From CAZKHG01 sp964552655 (GTDB lineage: Bacteria; Bacteroidota; Bacteroidia; Bacteroidales; Tenuifilaceae): a DNA stretch of 64,000 nucleotides. Position numbers and translations under genes: made by a program. The stretch lies in the NCBI GenBank assembly GCA_964552655.1, contig CAZKHG010000001.1:139447-203446 (forward strand). The letters are read 5' to 3'. Positions 9,701-17,471 of this stretch are shown piece by piece (position 1 is the first letter of the stretch; each line of letters begins with the position of its first letter). Under the pieces are notes generated by a model. That model ran no database searches. It worked only from the letters and a program-made list of their open reading frames with translations, and had not been told where the DNA came from.

Positions 9701-11041
9701 GGGGGTGTAACCCCATGGTTCGTAGTATGAAGGGAAAACGGTAAGATCCATGCCAATAAGCATGTCGTAGTAATGCTTATTAAAGATCCCATCATCCCCA
9801 TTCAGGTAGCAAGGAACAAAAAAGACCTTAACCTTATCGCAGGATGCATTTTGCAGTCCTACTGCTTTGATCTTTTTTAAAATTGGGTCAGATTCCGGGT
9901 CAACCAGGTAATGGGTTAAATGCGTATCGCTTAAAATGATTACATTGTCAGGATCTTTATCCTGAATATTGTGGAACACATCTTTCCTTGGGCCATGATG
10001 ATTTGCAGGGATCAACAGGAAGGCAAGCACTTCCCTGTTGAGGTTGTCCATTTTGTTTAACTTGCCAAGAGCGTCAAGAAAAACATCAATCCCTTTATTT
10101 TTAAACTCATACCTTCCGCTTATCCCAATAACCAAAGCGTCTTTAGCAACATCGTGGGATAGAAGCGCCTCAGCAATTTCATAAAATTTAATTTTCCCTT
10201 CAACTCTCCGGAGCTTAAATTCTTCGCCCACGGGGACAAAGCTGTTTTCGAACCCATTGGGTGTGACTATATCAACAGTTTTATCAAAAAACTGGATGCA
10301 TTCTTTTGCAGTAATTTCGCTAACAGTAGTAAAACAGTCAGCTTGTTGTGCCGATATCTTCTCAAGCGATTGTTTTGAGACCACGTTAAATTCGCGTGAT
10401 TTGGTATCCGGGTTATACTTATCCAGCCTGCTATATAGCGGGAGGTTATTCCCTGAGATACATCTCCCAAGCACCGTGGCGTGGGTTGTGAAAATTGTCC
10501 CAATCTGAGGAACATTCTTTTTAAGGTACAGCAATCCCGTTCCTGTCATCCACTCGTGGAACTGGGCTACAATTCTGTGCCTTTGGCTAAGGTGAAAATC
10601 AGTAAAACTTTCTATTATTTTGCCGGCAGCATAGCCGAACAAAGCTGGTTCTATGTAATCCCACTGACCGGTAATGGAATCCAGCTTATAATTCTCCCAG
10701 AAATCTTTAAAGATTTCATCTTTTTGGGTGATGAATGATGTAAAATCAACAACAATGGCTATTGGCTTCCCAATAATATTCCAACGGCCAACCCTTAATC
10801 GTAACCCTTCTTCCAGGGCTTTATTTTTCCATGAAGAAAAAAGTTGCTGGTCCTCGATAAATTCGGGGTTATGCTCAGTATCACGCCACACATCAGGGCC
10901 GATAAGTATATAATTATCCTTTAGGTCATTGATTATTGATAATGCCTTTGTTGAGATTACGGTATGGATACCCCCAACCTTATTACATACCTCCCAGCTC
11001 ACCTCGAATAGATAATCGGGTTTAAGCAACTTTTCCTTCAT
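6794..11041 (-). CDS. Fusion of GT3 glycogen synthase and GT35 alpha-glucan phosphorylase
   Basis: A 1415-residue cytoplasmic fusion. Residues 1 to about 555 are a GT3 (eukaryotic-type) glycogen synthase, with FEVSWEVCNKVGGIHTV at the nucleotide-sugar site and the E-x7-E pair Glu441/Glu449 (EPWGYTPLE). From about residue 580 to the end is an alpha-glucan phosphorylase with the N-terminal DUF3417 region (ISRNLWWSWNPD) and the pyridoxal-phosphate site GTSGQKAVMNG, where Lys1170 is the expected Schiff-base lysine. One domain builds alpha-1,4-glucan from a nucleotide sugar; the other releases glucose-1-phosphate from it. Last gene of the four-gene glycogen operon, 30 bases after the GH57 gene. 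There is no frameshift or stop at the junction. Confidence 0.92.
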   Translation of the reverse strand: MKEKLLKPDYLFEVSWEVCNKVGGIHTVISTKALSIINDLKDNYILIGPDVWRDTEHNPEFIEDQQLFSSWKNKALEEGLRLRVGRWNIIGKPIAIVVDFTSFITQKDEIFKDFWENYKLDSITGQWDYIEPALFGYAAGKIIESFTDFHLSQRHRIVAQFHEWMTGTGLLYLKKNVPQIGTIFTTHATVLGRCISGNNLPLYSRLDKYNPDTKSREFNVVSKQSLEKISAQQADCFTTVSEITAKECIQFFDKTVDIVTPNGFENSFVPVGEEFKLRRVEGKIKFYEIAEALLSHDVAKDALVIGISGRYEFKNKGIDVFLDALGKLNKMDNLNREVLAFLLIPANHHGPRKDVFHNIQDKDPDNVIILSDTHLTHYLVDPESDPILKKIKAVGLQNASCDKVKVFFVPCYLNGDDGIFNKHYYDMLIGMDLTVFPSYYEPWGYTPLESLAFHVPSITTTLAGFGHWVNTHFPEPHDGIKVISRTDDNDSEVIDQIASTINWFASINNDDKNKANENAASVSKIALWNKLIDLYYKSYNIALNKVESRTHQFMEKDRTEQLPSIERKYRLNQPNWIRLLVQKNIPEKLAALDEISRNLWWSWNPDVVELFETIDPELWITCEQNPILFLDRISFNRYLELEKDKDFVEKLHSIYLQFTSYMMHKYDRKGPKIAYFSMEYGLHNSLKLYSGGLGVLAGDYLKEASDRNVDIVGVGLLYRYGYFTQNLSATGQQLASYDQQNFSQTPASPVRDENGKWKTVSIAMPGRVLHARIWRVEVGRTDLFLLDTDFEENNAEDRTITHHLYGGDLENRFKQEMILGIGGVRALSAVGIDPDLYHLNEGHAAFIGLERLREYIHNEKLSFSESLEVIRSSSLFTTHTPVPAGHDAFPEDMVRAYMSHYPDRLKITWEQFMDLGRMIPGNTTEKFSMSHLAANLSQEVNGVSWLHGEVSRKMFAGLWPGYFPSELHVSYVTNGVHYPTWTAHEWRSLLELELEGGDGNYPKPAWDQVVNIPDSKIWALRNHQRKLMVDFIRKRLSNPEIIKYESPRHLVEIQERFNDHTLTIGFARRFATYKRAYLLLKDLDRLDKLVNNPEMPVQFVFAGKAHPNDKAGQDLIKRIIEVSKLPQFVGRIIFMQNYDIELAKKMIQGVDVWLNTPTRPLEASGTSGQKAVMNGVLHFSVLDGWWVEGYRENAGWAIQQDNSYQQPEYQDELDAEMIFTIMENEIIPAFYQRSSEDIPDNWISFIKKSISQVASNFTTTRMIRDYEDRFYHKLYDRSAKMKSDDFELAKKIANWKRRVSREWETMELITVRQFNTSMEAIVLGKEYTSEVVVDLGELQPDDIGVEMVIADLVESNEVKIKRIQEFTLDSVEGTRATFKLSMVPVEPGAFDSGIRIFAKNIDLPHRMDFPMVRWV

Positions 11042-11071
11042 GATAAAAAACCTATTTTAATAAATCAAAGA

Positions 11072-12682
11072 CTACTTTTTGGCAGCGGGTTTTGCTGATT
11101 TTTTAGCAACCGGCTTTGCAACAACTTTTTTGGCTGCGGGCTTAACAACTTTTGCTGCTGGTTTGGTAACCTTGGCCTTAGCAGGAGCGGCTTTAGATTT
11201 TGCAGGGGTTGCCTTGGCTTTGGCCGGTTTTGCAACAACTTTCTTGGTTACTTTTTTAGCTGGTGCGGCTACTTTTGATACAGCTGCTTTGGTCGCTTTT
11301 TTAGGGGTGCTCTTTGTAGCTTTTGCTACAGGTTTTGCTTTTGCTGCGCTTTTAACAGCACTTTTCTTGCTTGTTGTGGTTTGTTTTTTCATCTCTTTGT
11401 TTTTAAGTTCATAAACTTTTGATTGGTAGATTTGAATTAAACTTTCCATTTCTTCAACAGAAAGATTTGCTGTTTCGAGTGCCGGGTGATCAGCACTTGT
11501 ATATTTTTCGAGTCGGATAATAAAATCGCTCAGTACATTCATGAAATTTATAAATGCCTCGTATGGCGTATCGTATGGGTTAAAGTATTTATGTACATCC
11601 CCATCGCTAAACCATTTGGTGCACATATAGTAAAAATGGTCGCTGGTTTGCAGGTATCGCCAATCCCGTTGAATTGCCGGATCGTCAATCTTGCTTATTT
11701 TCTCCTCCAGCTGGTATAAATTGTTAAAGGCCTCATCCTGCAAATCGTTACCCAGCCATGCAGTAAGGTCGCGTTCCTCGTCAGCCCATGATATAGGATA
11801 TGGAACATGAAGCACAGCAACGGGTTGGTGTTTATCTGCAGCTTCGGAAGGAGTAAGAAATTCAAAATCTGAGTCAGAGAACACTCTCCTGGGCAGTGCA
11901 CGCATAAAATCGAAGATTCCTGTTTCTGCCCATTGGTGCTCGCCAAAAGTCTCGTAATCCATAAAGAGGTTGACAATCTCATCACGAGGTTCAATGGCAT
12001 TAAGCCAATTAACATATTTCTCGGTGGTGAGCGGCCATTCACTCCAGTCCCTGTTTGAGAACCGGAAAGCGATATCGTCGCTTAACCTGAAGTTTTTCAG
12101 CAGGAGTTTTAGCTTGGGGTTAATAGCATTTGTATAAAGATAATTTGAGCTCTTCCAACCCAATATATGCTTTGCACCTTCTGTTAGCATTGCTTTAAAC
12201 CCCATATCGGCAACCATTGCTCCAATCTGGTCGGAGTAAATCAGCTCAGTATTTCGGAACGATTTTGGTTTTTTACCAAAAAACTGCTCAATCTGCTTGC
12301 TTTGGGCTTGAACCTGTCTCTCAAATTCTTCTCTGCTCTTTAGCGCTGACAAGGAGTGAGAATAGGTTTCAGCCAGAAATTCAACACAACCTGTTTCTGC
12401 CAATCTCTTGAAACTATCAAGCACATCCGGGGCGTAAATCTCGAATTGATCTAAAGCCGTACCGGAAATTGAGTAGGAAATCTTAAACCTTGATCCGTAT
12501 TCATTGATCAGATCAAGCATGAGGTTATTGGTTGGCAAGTAGCATTTTTCAGCCACTTTTCGTAAAATGGTTCTGTTTGCAAAATCATCGAAATAGCTAT
12601 GCTGTTCACCAATATCAAAAAACCGATACCTGCGAAGTCTGAATGGTTGATGAACCTGAAAGTAAAAACAAATTGTTTTCAT
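11072..12682 (-). CDS. GH57 alpha-glucan-active enzyme with a histone-H1-like C-terminal tail
   Basis: Residues 1 to about 430 are a GH57 glycoside hydrolase/transglycosidase: the N-terminal HQPFRLRRY, the expected nucleophile Glu146 in FRNTELIYSD, and the acid/base Asp242 in MDYETFGEHQ. GH57 members act as amylase, 4-alpha-glucanotransferase or branching enzyme, and the sequence alone does not say which. Residues 431-536 form a separate tail made almost only of Lys, Ala, Pro, Val and Thr in AAK/PAKAK-like repeats, resembling histone H1 or AlgP tails and predicted to be disordered and very basic. Third gene of the glycogen operon, 11 bases from its upstream neighbour. An internal ATG at residue 431 could in principle give a free tail. 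Confidence 0.9.
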   Translation of the reverse strand: MKTICFYFQVHQPFRLRRYRFFDIGEQHSYFDDFANRTILRKVAEKCYLPTNNLMLDLINEYGSRFKISYSISGTALDQFEIYAPDVLDSFKRLAETGCVEFLAETYSHSLSALKSREEFERQVQAQSKQIEQFFGKKPKSFRNTELIYSDQIGAMVADMGFKAMLTEGAKHILGWKSSNYLYTNAINPKLKLLLKNFRLSDDIAFRFSNRDWSEWPLTTEKYVNWLNAIEPRDEIVNLFMDYETFGEHQWAETGIFDFMRALPRRVFSDSDFEFLTPSEAADKHQPVAVLHVPYPISWADEERDLTAWLGNDLQDEAFNNLYQLEEKISKIDDPAIQRDWRYLQTSDHFYYMCTKWFSDGDVHKYFNPYDTPYEAFINFMNVLSDFIIRLEKYTSADHPALETANLSVEEMESLIQIYQSKVYELKNKEMKKQTTTSKKSAVKSAAKAKPVAKATKSTPKKATKAAVSKVAAPAKKVTKKVVAKPAKAKATPAKSKAAPAKAKVTKPAAKVVKPAAKKVVAKPVAKKSAKPAAKK

Positions 12683-12693
12683 CGTACTAAAAT

Positions 12694-13977
12694 TTAAAAA
12701 TAAACTGACTGATAAACCTCTTTAACACCCTGGGCGGCATTCTCCCATTTAAGGTTATTAACCTCATCCTGACCATACTTAATAAAAAAGTTGGCCAGGG
12801 CTTTATAGTTGAGCAATCCATAAATTGAATCAGCCATGGCATCAATATCCCAAAAATCTATTTTAATGGCATATTTTAACACCTCGGCCACACCGGATTG
12901 CTTGGAAATAATTACCGGAACATTCGATCGCATTGCTTCCAGGGGACTGATCCCGAAAGGCTCCGATACGGAGGGCATAACATAAACATCGCTTAGCTGG
13001 AACATTCTGTTTACATCAGGTCCTTTGAGGAAGCCGGTAAAGTGAAATTTATGTGAAATACCCAGCTCTGCAACTCGTCTGATCATGCGGTTAAGCATAT
13101 CGCCACTTCCTGCCATTACAAATCGAACATTTGGGTATTTCTTAAGCACCTTATTGGCGGCTTCAACAAAATAATCGGGCCCTTTCTGAAAGGTAACCCT
13201 TCCCAAAAAAGTGACAATCTGTTCGGGTAAAACCCTCTCCCCGCTTTGTAGCGTATCGTAATTGCCAAAATCAACCGCGTTATGCACAGTAACAACCTTA
13301 TCTTCTGCTATCCCGTATTTATTGATTACTATATTTCGGGTTAAGTTGCTCACGGTGATTATTTTATCGGCAACCTCCATTCCCCGTTTTTCAATTTCAT
13401 AAACATGCTGGTTGATATTTTCTCCACTACGGTCGAACTCGGTTGCATGAACATGGATTACAAGTGGTTTTCCGGATATCATCTTTGCTGCTATACCTGC
13501 AGGGTAGGTAAGCCAATCGTGGGCATGAATAACATCGAATTTTTCGTTCAAAGCTAATGATGTTGCAATTAGCGCATACCGGGTAACCTCTTCATATAAA
13601 TTAACGCCATACTTCCCGGAAAACCTGAATTTTCGTTTAAGGGAAGACTCGTTAACTTCTGTACCTTCAAACTGAGATTGATTGATAAGCTTCTGGAATT
13701 CCTCCGGATCAACATAGGGGACAATGTTGGAGCTGATCTCCAAATAGCTGATCTTTTTCCAGAACTCCTTCAGGTCTATATTGGTATGCCCAACATCTAC
13801 CTCCTCGGCGGATAGCAATCGGACAGAGGTTTTATCCTCATCGCCAAAGGCCTTGGGAACTACAAAAAGTACCTCAATATTTTTTTTCGCAAGCCCGCGG
13901 GTGAGGCCGAAACAGGCAGTACCTAACCCACCGGTTATGTGAGGGGGAAACTCCCATCCAAACATTAAAACTCTCAT
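12694..13977 (-). CDS. GT4 family glycosyltransferase of the glycogen operon
   Basis: A 427-residue GT-B glycosyltransferase. The N-terminal domain has WEFPPHITGGLGTA, the glycine-rich loop of GT4/GT5 enzymes. The C-terminal domain has VTFLGRVTFQKGPDYF and the E-x7-E motif EPFGISPLE that contacts the donor nucleotide. It lies between the debranching enzyme and the GH57 gene (gaps of 15 and 11 bases), an order also known from Bacteroides glycogen loci, so a role in making or priming alpha-glucan is inferred. The donor sugar nucleotide and acceptor cannot be read from the sequence. ATG start. Confidence 0.88.
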   Translation of the reverse strand: MRVLMFGWEFPPHITGGLGTACFGLTRGLAKKNIEVLFVVPKAFGDEDKTSVRLLSAEEVDVGHTNIDLKEFWKKISYLEISSNIVPYVDPEEFQKLINQSQFEGTEVNESSLKRKFRFSGKYGVNLYEEVTRYALIATSLALNEKFDVIHAHDWLTYPAGIAAKMISGKPLVIHVHATEFDRSGENINQHVYEIEKRGMEVADKIITVSNLTRNIVINKYGIAEDKVVTVHNAVDFGNYDTLQSGERVLPEQIVTFLGRVTFQKGPDYFVEAANKVLKKYPNVRFVMAGSGDMLNRMIRRVAELGISHKFHFTGFLKGPDVNRMFQLSDVYVMPSVSEPFGISPLEAMRSNVPVIISKQSGVAEVLKYAIKIDFWDIDAMADSIYGLLNYKALANFFIKYGQDEVNNLKWENAAQGVKEVYQSVYF

Positions 13978-13992
13978 ACCTAATTGGGTATA

Positions 13993-15933
13993 TTATTTTA
14001 GTTTTTTTATCATCTTCATAATTCTCAAAACCTCAGCAACGCTCCAAGCCTGGGAAATTGAACCATTATGGCGTTGTGGCGGGTCGCCATCGTAAACCTC
14101 AGGAATGGAACAGATTCCGTAGTTGCACATTTCCTCCTCGAACGATTTTAGAACTTTTTCGGCTACCGGTATGGCCTCCTTGCCATGAACCTTTATATAA
14201 GCTTCAATGTAATGGCCAATTAACCATGGCCATACCGTTCCCTGATGGTAAGCTGCATCCCTGTTTACCTGATCACCTTCATATCGTCCTTTGTACAACG
14301 GGTTTTGAGGAGATAAGGTTCTCAACCCTTTGGGGGTGAATAATTTCCGATCTACAATATCAATTACTCCCAATTTCATCTCATCGGTAAGGGGGCTGTA
14401 GGGTAGAGAAACTGCAAATATCTGGTTGGGCCTTACAAAAGTATTTTGTCCTTCCTCATCAACATAATCGCACAGGAAATTCTTTTCTTTCACCCAGAAA
14501 GTTTCGTTAAATGATTTTTTAATCTGCTCGGCAATTGGCGACCATTCTTTTATAAATTTATTGTCGTTATTCAGGCGAGCCAACTCAAGGGTAAACATTA
14601 CAGCGTTGTACCAAAGCGCATTAATTTCAACCGGGTACCCGATTCTGGGTGTAACAGGTTTCCCATCCACAATGGCATCCATCCATGTAAGGGCATAGCC
14701 CTTTTCCCCTGCCCAGATCAACCCGTTTTCGTGCATTTTAATATTAAAATCCAACCCCTGGCGGTAACCATTCAAAATGATCTTCATTTTTTTGCCATAG
14801 TCTTTCCAGCTGGTCTGGGCATCCTTTGTATATTCGGTATATTTCTGAACTGCCCAAAAGAACCATAGTGGAGCATCAACGGAGTTGAATGCGGCAGCCT
14901 TTGCCCGGCCAACATTTGGGAACAACCCATTTTTAAGTTCTGTTGACATTGTATCAAGAATTGCTTTGCAATTCTTTGGGTCATCAATGCTGAGTGTTAA
15001 GCCCGGAAGTGATATAAAAGTGTCTCTTGCCCAACGGCCAAACCATGGGTATCCGGCAATTAAATCGGTATGCTTGCCCCTACGAACGATAAACTGTTGG
15101 GCTGCATTTTTAAGGCAATTCTCAAAGTTATTCTTTGGCGGACGGCGGAGAAGTTCTGCGTTGAACTTTTTTGATAATGAACCCGGGGTTTGCTCGGAAG
15201 TTGCGGCAGAAAAAATAATACTCTCCCCCTTTTTTATTGATGTTTCAAAATAGCCTGGAACAAACAGATCCTCATGCCCATCGTACCCGCGTTTTAGCTC
15301 CTCCATATACTCAATATTGTAGTACCAGTCGGGCGATGGAACAAAGTCGTTCTTTTTGCTCAGCTGCAAATGCAGGTATGGGAACCCGGCGTACAGCTTA
15401 TATCTTGCACCGTTCGGAATCTCTTTGAACTTAGTATCGGCAATTAAATTTGCCTTGCTTAATTGGTGAGAATTACGAAAAGCCAAAAAGGGTTTTACCC
15501 TAATTTTTGTAGGGCTATGGGCATCAAGCAGGGTGTAACGAATCATAAACTGCTCCTCATTATGTACAAAAAGCAGCTCTTTCTTTAAAATCACACCTCC
15601 AACCCTGTAAGTAAGTGTTGGTGTTGGTTCAATCCCAAAGTCTATAATATATTTATGACCACGAGGTTCATATATTCCCGGATACCGGTGAATACCCAGG
15701 TTAAAAGCTTGTTCATGCTGAATTATCGTATCATCAACACAAGAAAGTAGAATATGATTTTCCCCATCAAATTGCTCTAATGGCAGAACCATTAACCCAT
15801 GATATTTCCTGGTGTTGCAAAGAATGATTGTAGTAGAAAAGTATCCTCCTGCCCTGTTGGTACTGAGAATTTCGCGGTTTAGGGAGTATTCCAAATTTAC
15901 CAACTGCTCCTTATCAAATTCATGGTTGCTCAT
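13993..15933 (-). CDS. Glycogen debranching enzyme (amylo-alpha-1,6-glucosidase)
   Basis: A 646-residue enzyme with an N-terminal beta-sandwich substrate domain (STNRAGGYFSTTI, NTRKYHGLMV) and a C-terminal (alpha/alpha)6 barrel. The barrel has family motifs AGYPWFGRWARDTFISLPG, LIWAGEKGYALTWMDA and QGTVWPWLIGHY. It removes the alpha-1,6 glucosyl stubs left after phosphorolysis. The ATG at 15933 is preferred over the in-frame TTG two codons upstream. First gene of the minus-strand glycogen operon; a TATATTTG box lies 50 bases upstream. Confidence 0.92.
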   Translation of the reverse strand: MSNHEFDKEQLVNLEYSLNREILSTNRAGGYFSTTIILCNTRKYHGLMVLPLEQFDGENHILLSCVDDTIIQHEQAFNLGIHRYPGIYEPRGHKYIIDFGIEPTPTLTYRVGGVILKKELLFVHNEEQFMIRYTLLDAHSPTKIRVKPFLAFRNSHQLSKANLIADTKFKEIPNGARYKLYAGFPYLHLQLSKKNDFVPSPDWYYNIEYMEELKRGYDGHEDLFVPGYFETSIKKGESIIFSAATSEQTPGSLSKKFNAELLRRPPKNNFENCLKNAAQQFIVRRGKHTDLIAGYPWFGRWARDTFISLPGLTLSIDDPKNCKAILDTMSTELKNGLFPNVGRAKAAAFNSVDAPLWFFWAVQKYTEYTKDAQTSWKDYGKKMKIILNGYRQGLDFNIKMHENGLIWAGEKGYALTWMDAIVDGKPVTPRIGYPVEINALWYNAVMFTLELARLNNDNKFIKEWSPIAEQIKKSFNETFWVKEKNFLCDYVDEEGQNTFVRPNQIFAVSLPYSPLTDEMKLGVIDIVDRKLFTPKGLRTLSPQNPLYKGRYEGDQVNRDAAYHQGTVWPWLIGHYIEAYIKVHGKEAIPVAEKVLKSFEEEMCNYGICSIPEVYDGDPPQRHNGSISQAWSVAEVLRIMKMIKKLK

Positions 15934-15982
15934 AAACAATAATGTTAAAATTTATAACATACTTTATATGGCTGTATATCAG

Positions 15983-15990
15983 CAAATATA
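15983..15990 (-). promoter_or_regulatory. Putative -7 box of the glycogen operon
   Basis: TATATTTG on the minus strand matches the Bacteroidetes -7 consensus TAnnTTTG and lies 50 bases before the debranching-enzyme ATG. No clear TTTG -33 element is seen at the usual spacing. Confidence 0.5.
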
Positions 15991-16102
15991 ACAACTTAAT
16001 GGTTTAAATATTAGTGGTAAAACCACTTTTATGTAACAAATTCACACACAATATAAGTATTTTTTAGAATTAAGCTAATGAATTTTGATGTTATTATTTG
16101 GT

Positions 16103-16110
16103 TAATTTTG
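16103..16110 (+). promoter_or_regulatory. Putative -7 box of the first TlpA-like gene
   Basis: TAATTTTG matches TAnnTTTG. A TTTG at 16084-16087 lies upstream with a short 15-base spacer. The box falls inside the longest reading frame of the gene, which argues that translation starts at 16132 or 16147 and not at 16078. Confidence 0.45.
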
Positions 16111-16131
16111 CACACTAACAATTCAATCACT

Positions 16132-17394
16132 ATGATTTGTGAAAAAATGTTCAATTTATCCCAAACATTTGTAAACAATACCTGCAAGGGTTATGTTCAC
16201 AAATTTCTCAATTTTTTTAAAATTAATTATGCCACTTTTTTCAATATTTTTCCACTCTTTTTTTTGTTGATTATTAATACCGGGTGCAATAAAAACCCTG
16301 AACAGGTTATCATCAGGGGTAGCTTAACCTCCTTTCCAAAACATAAACTTTTTATCAATGAACTTTGCACAGATACCATAGCCCTTCACGATTCCATTAC
16401 CACCAACCGGAAGGGAAATTTCAATATTACCCTTGAGGTTAACTCCCCCTCAATATATATTTTTACTGACAGCAATTCTAAGCTGCTTTTTTCATTGTTA
16501 CTTAACCCCGGTGAAAACCTGGCGATTCAATCGGATAGTTCTAATCTAACTGATCTGGTAATTTCAGGTTCCAGGGGTTCGGTTTTGCTCAATGATCTTA
16601 ACAACAACCTCAATAGGGTCAAGTCCAGTTTAGATTCGTTATCATCTATTTATAAAAATCACCGTTACGACAATAATTTTGATTCCATAAAATCGGAACT
16701 GGATAAAGTTTATTTATCCATAACCAGATCCCACAAACAATACTCTATTGGATTGATTTCGAATAATCTATACTCACCACTATCTTTAGTGGCTCTACTC
16801 CAGCAGTACGATTCCGCTCACCCAGTTTTCGATCCCGATTCAGATTACAGGTATTTTTACATTGTTGATACAGCATTAAATGCAATCTACCCAAATAATA
16901 AGCTTGTAAAGGGGTTTCATCATAAATTTTCGAAATATAAAACTTACAAGGATTTGGAAAAAAAACGTGAGCTGATGCTTAAACCGGGCGAGCTGTTCCC
17001 CAACATTCCTATCGAGTTAAACAATGGGGAGGAGTTCAGGTTTACCGGGAAATGGTTCAGGTTAGCTCTTATAAATTTTACGGGTAAAGGCTGTTCCAGT
17101 TGTATAAACCTGGAATCGCTTATAAAAATTTTCAGGGCTTACAATCATAAAGGGCTAATAGTTCTTAATGTTGATGTAAATTTGAATGGTGAACCCATAC
17201 CACCACTTGCGGGTTATGATACTTTAGGGTTTTATAATGCAACAATAACCCCTGATTTAAATAACCATATTCTGAATACTTTGCAAATCTCATCCATCCC
17301 GGCAAATTTTATCACTGACCGCTGGGGCAATATAAAAGAGGTAAACCTTAAAAGCGACGAAATTCAAAGGAAAATTAGCGAATTACTCCCCTGA
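16132..17394 (+). CDS. TlpA/thioredoxin-like lipoprotein with CSSC active site
   Basis: About 420 residues. The N-terminus has a long, Lys-containing n-region, a hydrophobic core (FFNIFPLFFLLIINTGC) and a Cys that could be lipidated, so an envelope location is likely. A DUF4369-like beta-rich region with an alpha-helical stretch follows. From about residue 300 comes a thioredoxin fold with GKGCSSCINLESL, an intact CxxC. Such Bacteroidetes proteins are thought to act in periplasmic or envelope thiol-disulfide exchange; the partner is unknown. The start is uncertain: ATG 16132 or 16147. The next gene is a paralogue whose cysteines are lost. Confidence 0.75.
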   Translation: MICEKMFNLSQTFVNNTCKGYVHKFLNFFKINYATFFNIFPLFFLLIINTGCNKNPEQVIIRGSLTSFPKHKLFINELCTDTIALHDSITTNRKGNFNITLEVNSPSIYIFTDSNSKLLFSLLLNPGENLAIQSDSSNLTDLVISGSRGSVLLNDLNNNLNRVKSSLDSLSSIYKNHRYDNNFDSIKSELDKVYLSITRSHKQYSIGLISNNLYSPLSLVALLQQYDSAHPVFDPDSDYRYFYIVDTALNAIYPNNKLVKGFHHKFSKYKTYKDLEKKRELMLKPGELFPNIPIELNNGEEFRFTGKWFRLALINFTGKGCSSCINLESLIKIFRAYNHKGLIVLNVDVNLNGEPIPPLAGYDTLGFYNATITPDLNNHILNTLQISSIPANFITDRWGNIKEVNLKSDEIQRKISELLP

Positions 17395-17408
17395 TTTCAA
17401 ACCTAGAA

Positions 17409-17438
17409 TTTGTAATTTGATTACTTTGGCTAAATTTG
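17409..17438 (+). promoter_or_regulatory. Promoter of the second TlpA-like gene
   Basis: TTTG at 17409-17412, an 18-base spacer, then TAAATTTG at 17431-17438, fitting the Bacteroidetes -33/-7 consensus. The in-frame TTG at 17436 overlaps the box, so the gene should start at the ATG at 17472. Confidence 0.6.
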
Positions 17439-17471
17439 CTTACTTTTTTAATATTATTAGAAATCGTTTAT

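Noticed and set aside
11079..11414. 111-residue plus-strand frame rich in Ala, Leu and Phe
   Set aside because: It is the antisense of the Lys/Ala/Pro-repeat tail of the GH57 gene and owes its openness to that repeat composition.
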